Source: Arthrobacter sp. efr-133-TYG-118
GTDB lineage: Bacteria; Actinomycetota; Actinomycetes; Actinomycetales; Micrococcaceae
Reading direction: 5' to 3'
Assembly: GCF_030209755.1 (NCBI RefSeq)
Contig: NZ_JARVRH010000030.1
Span: 1 to 64,000 of the forward strand
DNA length: 64,000 bases
Position 1 is the stretch's first letter. Each line of letters opens with the position of its first letter. Of this stretch, positions 60,069 through 64,000 are shown piece by piece. The notes below the pieces were generated by a model. It made no database searches, was not told the DNA's origin, and saw only the letters and a program-made list of their open reading frames with translations. The position numbers were made by a program, and so were the translations under genes.

Positions 60069-61583
60069 TCAGTCCGCCGGTGTTAGGTCAGCTGTCTTCC
60101 TCTTTCGCACCCAGATGCCCAGGAGCAGAACGGCTCCCACCATCAGCGGAGCGGAGAACAGCAAGAGCCCGTTTTCACCGGTGGGGTCGTAGACCTCTGG
60201 CCGGGGCCATGCGAGGTTCACCACCATCAGGGCGCCGTAGAGGACTGCGAGGATGTTGACCGGAATCCCCCAGCGTCCGAGTGAGAACAGCCCTTCGGGC
60301 ATTGTCTTGCCCGTGCGGTCCCAGTCTCCGCGCAGTCGGTTGATCAGCAGCGGCACTGTGACCAATAGGTAGGCGAGGTAGAGCATCACGATGCAGACGC
60401 TGCAAAGGGTGGTGAACAGCGCGGCGTTACCGATGTTGATGGCCAGGACGGCGATCGCGAGCAGGCCCACGATGACCGAAGGCCATAGCGGGGTGCCGCT
60501 GCGCGGGTTGACGGCGGACAATGCGCCCGCGGCGGGGAGTTGGTGGTCGCGGGCCATGGAGAAGACCAGGCGCGAGCCGGCGGTCTGGATGGCGAGGGTG
60601 CAGACGAAGATGGCGATCGCGACATCGACCAAAAGGACCTTGCCCCAGAAGGTCCCGAGGACGGCGGTCAGCACGTAGGGCAGACCTTGGCTGGCAAGGT
60701 TGCCGTCGTCGAGGCTTGGGGCGGCCATCAGCGCACCGATGATCATGAGCCCGCCGCCGAGTCCGGAGATCAGCAGAGCGGAGATGATGGTGCGCGGGGT
60801 GGTGCGACGCGGGTTCTTGGTCTCCTCGGACAACTCGCCGGCGGAATCGAATCCGACCATCACGTACGCCGCCATCAGGCCGGAGACGAGGAACGCGCCC
60901 ACCGGGCCGAGGTCCGAGCCGCTGACAAGCTGAGCGTCCTGGACGACGCCGGGGCCGCGTTGAGCCACGGAAACGAGCGCCAGGATCACGGCGGCGACAC
61001 CGACCAGCTCGCAAGTGACTCCGATCGAATTGATGTGCGACATGAGCTTCACACCTACGGCGTTGATCGCCGTGGTCGCGACCAGCAGCACAGCACCGAG
61101 AACGACCGCATTGCTGGCCCCGGTGACCGTATTCAAAGCGGGGTCGCCGCCGACGAGCTGGAATCCGTCCCAAAGCTGAGGGAGGACCACCTGCAGGGCG
61201 ATGGCGGCCGCCGCGGCGGTAATCACCTGGGCGATGGACATGAACCAGCCGGCGAACCAGCCGACGGTTTCGCCGCCGACCCGCCGCGACCACTGGTAGA
61301 CGGCCCCGGAAATCGGGTACCGCGCGGCCAGTTCGGCGAAGTTCAGCGCCACCAGCAGCTGGCCGACGAGGACGATCGGCCAGGTCCAGAAAAAGGCCGG
61401 CCCGGCAAACGAGTAACCGAAGCCGAACAACTGGAAGATGGTGGTCAGGATGGAGACGAACGAAAAACCTGCGGCGAAGGAAGCGTAGCGGCCAAGTTTG
61501 CGATGCAACGTCGGCTGGTAGCCGAGCGAGGTCAGGTCCGCATCGTCGGGATGGGCGGACGCCGTCGAAATGGTGGAAGTCAT
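60069..61583 (-). CDS. APC-family amino acid/amine permease
   Basis: A 504-residue transporter of the amino acid-polyamine-organocation superfamily with about 12 hydrophobic segments, for example FAAGFSFVSILTTIFQLFGF near the N-terminus. The conserved motif AARYPISGAVYQWSRRVGG is clear. It is the first gene of the nitrogen operon and is probably the guanidine, urea or amine importer. The ATG at 61583 has CGGAGA upstream; a longer open frame begins at 61652 without a ribosome site. Confidence 0.93.
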   Translation of the reverse strand: MTSTISTASAHPDDADLTSLGYQPTLHRKLGRYASFAAGFSFVSILTTIFQLFGFGYSFAGPAFFWTWPIVLVGQLLVALNFAELAARYPISGAVYQWSRRVGGETVGWFAGWFMSIAQVITAAAAAIALQVVLPQLWDGFQLVGGDPALNTVTGASNAVVLGAVLLVATTAINAVGVKLMSHINSIGVTCELVGVAAVILALVSVAQRGPGVVQDAQLVSGSDLGPVGAFLVSGLMAAYVMVGFDSAGELSEETKNPRRTTPRTIISALLISGLGGGLMIIGALMAAPSLDDGNLASQGLPYVLTAVLGTFWGKVLLVDVAIAIFVCTLAIQTAGSRLVFSMARDHQLPAAGALSAVNPRSGTPLWPSVIVGLLAIAVLAINIGNAALFTTLCSVCIVMLYLAYLLVTVPLLINRLRGDWDRTGKTMPEGLFSLGRWGIPVNILAVLYGALMVVNLAWPRPEVYDPTGENGLLLFSAPLMVGAVLLLGIWVRKRKTADLTPAD

Positions 61584-61823
61584 CGGTTTCTCCGTGTCTG
61601 GAACGGGGGATGGTGACAACGGAAACGGGAAGGCTCTGACAGCCGCCCGCAATACCGTTCACTTGATAGTTTTCCAGCGGCATGTCCCGCCACCATTTCG
61701 CCAATGTAAAAGATGGATGACGGCGCATTTCCGGCACGTGAACCCGAACTCACCTGAGACTGGTCCGTCCCGACGACGACGGAATCGGCCACGAAGGCGC
61801 CTTTAGCGATGTAAGAATGTGGG
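61584..61823. promoter_or_regulatory. Divergent promoter region of the nitrogen operon and TetR gene
   Basis: A 240-base gap. CAATACCGTTCACTTGATAG (61649-61668) is an imperfect inverted repeat that could be the TetR operator. I see no complete guanidine riboswitch: ACTGGTCCG occurs once on the plus strand, but the rest of the ykkC core is missing. Confidence 0.35.
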
Positions 61824-62507
61824 GTGACCTCAGCCGGACCGGGCAGACCCCGCAAACAGCAACCCATGCGCCCAGGCGCCACAGCCCGGGACGAAATTCT
61901 CGATGCAGCGGCCGAACTATTCACCAGCCAGGGCTTTGCGAACACCTCCACCAGGGCGATCGCCGACGCGGTGGGGATCCGCCAGTCGTCGCTCTACCAC
62001 CATTTCGGCACCAAGGATGACATTCTGGCGGAACTCCTTGACGGCACCGTGGCAGGAGGCCTGACCTTCGCGAGCACCTTACATGCCAGTCCGCCGCCGT
62101 CCGATTCCGGAACCGCGGCGGCCCGTTTGCACGCAGTGGCACTCTACGACGGAAGCCAACTATGCAGCGCCCGTTGGAACCTCGGCGTCCTCTACCATCT
62201 ACCGGAAGCCCGCGCGCCGAGATTCCAGCACTTCATGGATGACAGGCTGCAACTCCGTCGGCTTTACGGGGAGCTGGGACAGAACGTGGAGGAATTCACC
62301 CCGGCGGGTCACCGGCAAAGCGCCCCATCGCTTGGCGATCTCCTCTTCCGGCTGGTCGAGTCGCTGATCAATCTTCGTGCCGATGGCCTCGTGGGGCCCG
62401 ATTCAGCCATGCAGACGGCAGACGCCGGAATTGCCCTCGCCGGGATGGCTGCAGACCTAGATGAAGTACGGGCCACGAGCGCAGGACTGATCCGCCAATT
62501 CGGGTAG
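61824..62507 (+). CDS. TetR-family transcriptional regulator
   Basis: A 227-residue TetR/AcrR regulator. The helix-turn-helix region reads ILDAAAELFTSQGFANTSTR then AIADAVGIRQSSLYHHFGTK, textbook for the family. The C-terminal ligand domain is helical. It starts at GTG 61824. It is divergent from the permease-carboxylase operon, so it likely controls that operon in response to the nitrogen substrate. Confidence 0.93.
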   Translation: MTSAGPGRPRKQQPMRPGATARDEILDAAAELFTSQGFANTSTRAIADAVGIRQSSLYHHFGTKDDILAELLDGTVAGGLTFASTLHASPPPSDSGTAAARLHAVALYDGSQLCSARWNLGVLYHLPEARAPRFQHFMDDRLQLRRLYGELGQNVEEFTPAGHRQSAPSLGDLLFRLVESLINLRADGLVGPDSAMQTADAGIALAGMAADLDEVRATSAGLIRQFG

Positions 62508-62809
62508 GGCCACCGTTGGGTAAGACCTCACTCCCCGAGTTCAAGGATGCCGTAAAAGTCATCCCATGGAGGCAGTACCCGTCCAGCCGGCATGGCAACA
62601 GAACAGTACAAGGGCCCTGGGATGTCAGAAGCGGATAACTCGAGTGCGACGACAACGCTCGGCAGGCCGAGGCTCAAAGAATTCTGCAGCCCTAAACCGT
62701 CGAAAATGCGAGAGCGCGCGACCGATGAAGCAAAGCGTGACATCAAGCCCGCTGGCCCTCGAGCACTTCTGCCCCTACAAATTGTCGGCACCAGGTGGGA
62801 TCCTGCATC
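62508..62809. other. No supported gene
   Basis: About 300 bases. Overlapping open frames of 70-100 codons exist on both strands, without ribosome sites or recognisable motifs. Confidence 0.5.
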
Positions 62810-63262
62810 ATGGCAACCAAACGTCGTCGCTCAAGTAGCGCGCGAGCCGGCGCCCTCGGATGCGGCCCCGTCCTCGCGCTCATCGTGATCGGACTCCTCA
62901 TCCAGTATTGGTGGGTTCTCCTGATCGCTCTGGGCGTGGTTGCGCTGACCGTGGTACTAGTCCGCGTCGCTACGGCCCCACCCCGTCCGGCCATGGTGCG
63001 CCCGCCCAAGCCTGCCCGTCCACCCAAGCCCCGACCGGTCAGGGCACCACCCGGCCCGACCCTCGTCGGCGACGATCTCGCAGACCAGATGCGCGCCGCC
63101 AAACAGGTCCGCCACATACGGGACATGCAGGAGTGGGACTACGAATGGATCCGGCTGACCAACCCAGAGAGGAGCAGCCGCGACCTCAGTGAAATCGCCA
63201 ACGCCCACTTCGCGCGTGGGCGGTCGATCGGCGTCAATTATGGGGACCCCTCCGTCCCCTGA
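62810..63262 (+). CDS. Small membrane protein
   Basis: A 150-residue protein with a basic N-terminus (MATKRRRSSSARAG) and one long or two short transmembrane segments (residues about 18-55: PVLALIVIGLLIQYWWVLLI, then ALGVVALTVVLVRV). A proline-lysine-arginine linker (RPPKPARPPKPRPVRAPPGP) and a soluble charged C-terminus (IRDMQEWDYEWIRLTNPER) follow. The C-terminal part resembles short SHOCT-like or degradation-linked tails, but I cannot assign it. No operon partner is visible. Confidence 0.7.
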   Translation: MATKRRRSSSARAGALGCGPVLALIVIGLLIQYWWVLLIALGVVALTVVLVRVATAPPRPAMVRPPKPARPPKPRPVRAPPGPTLVGDDLADQMRAAKQVRHIRDMQEWDYEWIRLTNPERSSRDLSEIANAHFARGRSIGVNYGDPSVP

Positions 63263-63732
63263 CTCAGGGGTCCCAAGCCTCAGCAGCCACATGGAACTTG
63301 CGGGCTCCAAGTCCACAACGGACGGAGGCATCCTGCTCACCAACCACCGGGACCGGATGTCACTGGAGTCGGAACTGGACCAACACCCCTAACGCATCCA
63401 TCGTGTTGCAACCCACGCCGTCACCGACTTCGAAGCCACCATGAGATCCCATTGCTTGACCGGGCCAAGCCACGGACCGTGGGACAGGGGCTTCGCATGA
63501 AGGACGAGAAACACAGCCAATCGTGAACAGGCGTTGCCAGCCGATGCTCGTGAAGCAACGGAACTGCCCTACGCAGGCTTGAAAGTTCGGGCTATTCCCT
63601 CACCGGTGACACGATACCGTTCATTCGCAAGACCGTAGTCTTTTCCCCCTGGCCACGCTCCCGCAATGAACACGCGCAGGCCTAAGAGCGAGTCGCGAGC
63701 AATTTGCAATAATCAGCCGCAAAAAATCAGAC
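63263..63732. other. No recognisable gene
   Basis: About 470 bases between the small membrane protein and repeat B2. Only short frames occur, with no motif or ribosome site. Confidence 0.5.
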
Positions 63733-63992
63733 TTAAGTGTGGATAGTGTCCACACCACCTTTCGCAGGACAAATGGACATGCACTCCACTCCCCTTGCCA
63801 CCGGGAGTAGCTTCCAAAGAAACCTCAGCACCAAGTTCGGTTTCATCATGCTGTACCCGGAACCCTGAACCATGAACTGGTGTTGGCCATCCACGACCAA
63901 CCAGGCACAACCGGAACGAGGAACCGCATAACCCCAGCCCAGAGCAGGCCGAGGGCCCACCAGCCAGGACCCCGAACCCGCCACCCACACAC
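63733..63992 (+). repeat. Repeat B, copy 2
   Basis: Direct repeat of 11586-11845, about 52 kb away and in the same orientation. It opens with the 19-bp palindrome at 63737-63755. This copy has a 29-codon ORF (ATG 63779 to TGA 63866-63868) with AGGAC eight bases upstream, encoding MHSTPLATGSSFQRN and ending IMLYPEP. The ORF is not intact in copy 1. The minus strand has an 85-91-codon open frame here, but it is broken in one frame of copy 1, so I do not call a protein. Confidence 0.75.
63737..63755. repeat. 19-bp palindrome at the start of repeat B2
   Basis: GTGTGGATAGTGTCCACAC: 9-base arms with one mismatch. It is placed about 24 bases before the AGGAC ribosome-site-like sequence of B2, the position of an operator or leader element. 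Confidence 0.55.
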
Positions 63993-64000
63993 CTTCATAG

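Noticed and set aside
61584..61823. Guanidine-I (ykkC) riboswitch upstream of the nitrogen operon
   Set aside because: Only ACTGGTCCG is seen, and it is on the plus strand, pointing away from the operon; the other conserved core segments are absent.
62592..62888. Small plus-strand ORF overlapping the membrane-protein gene
   Set aside because: No ribosome site, no motif, and overlap with a better supported gene in another frame.
63713..63990. Minus-strand open frames of 85-91 codons in repeat B2, with a similar one in B1
   Set aside because: One of the two frames is stopped in B1 and neither has a ribosome site or known domain; nucleotide conservation is not codon-shaped.

Overview
The window is high-GC DNA with closely packed operons, GTG/TTG starts and many 4-base stop/start overlaps. 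It carries a 1.6-kDa-residue-class NAD-glutamate dehydrogenase, a urea/guanidine carboxylase operon and a DeoR-controlled sugar ABC operon. Together these suggest a soil actinobacterium, most like Arthrobacter and its relatives. The genus is inferred from gene content, not from a marker. There is no rRNA, no intact tRNA and no CRISPR array.

Layout. (1) 0-10 kb: a catabolic cluster with a Gfo/Idh/MocA dehydrogenase, a crotonase close to 6-oxocamphor hydrolase, an MmgE/PrpD protein, an SDR, a class III CoA-transferase, a MaoC hydratase, a CitE-like lyase, a Rieske ferredoxin and two amidohydrolases. It looks like a route for opening a cyclic ketone or dicarboxylate ring, followed by CoA-linked hydration and C-C cleavage. 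The long minus-strand operon has a readable promoter overlapping a perfect 17-bp palindrome at 10.07 kb. (2) 10.2-12.5 kb: a decayed metallo-beta-lactamase gene and repeats. (3) 12.5-37.5 kb: a defence island. It holds an RHH plus AbiEii-like nucleotidyltransferase pair, a complete Wadjet (jetABCD), a short CBASS (CD-NTase plus S-4TM pore effector), two unrecognised proteins with nuclease-like motifs, a Schlafen/AlbA-type protein with a partner, a Septu pair (PtuA ATPase and PtuB HNH) coupled to a small upstream gene, and a zinc-ribbon/Vsr-like nuclease. Pseudogenes are scattered through it. (4) 38.7-52.1 kb: a secreted protein, NAD-GDH, and a sugar operon (isomerase, ADP-dependent-type kinase, class II aldolase, two permeases, binding protein) divergent from a DeoR regulator. 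(5) 52.8-62.5 kb: allophanate hydrolase, urea/guanidine carboxylase, two DUF1989 proteins and an APC permease, divergent from a TetR regulator. (6) 62.8-64 kb: a small membrane protein and a repeat.

The least explained structure is a composite dispersed repeat. Its parts are a 104-bp block (A) that begins with a tRNA 3'-end-like sequence, at 11.96, 38.33 and 52.63 kb; a roughly 260-bp conserved non-coding block (B) at 11.59 and 63.74 kb; a 19-bp palindrome beside four of these blocks; and a roughly 135-bp tandem array at 37.6-38.2 kb. All are in the same orientation, and two A copies bracket the defence island, so they may be attachment-site-like scars of a mobile element. A second direct repeat (C) brackets 26.4-34.7 kb and contains broken copies of the small gene that is translationally coupled to Septu.
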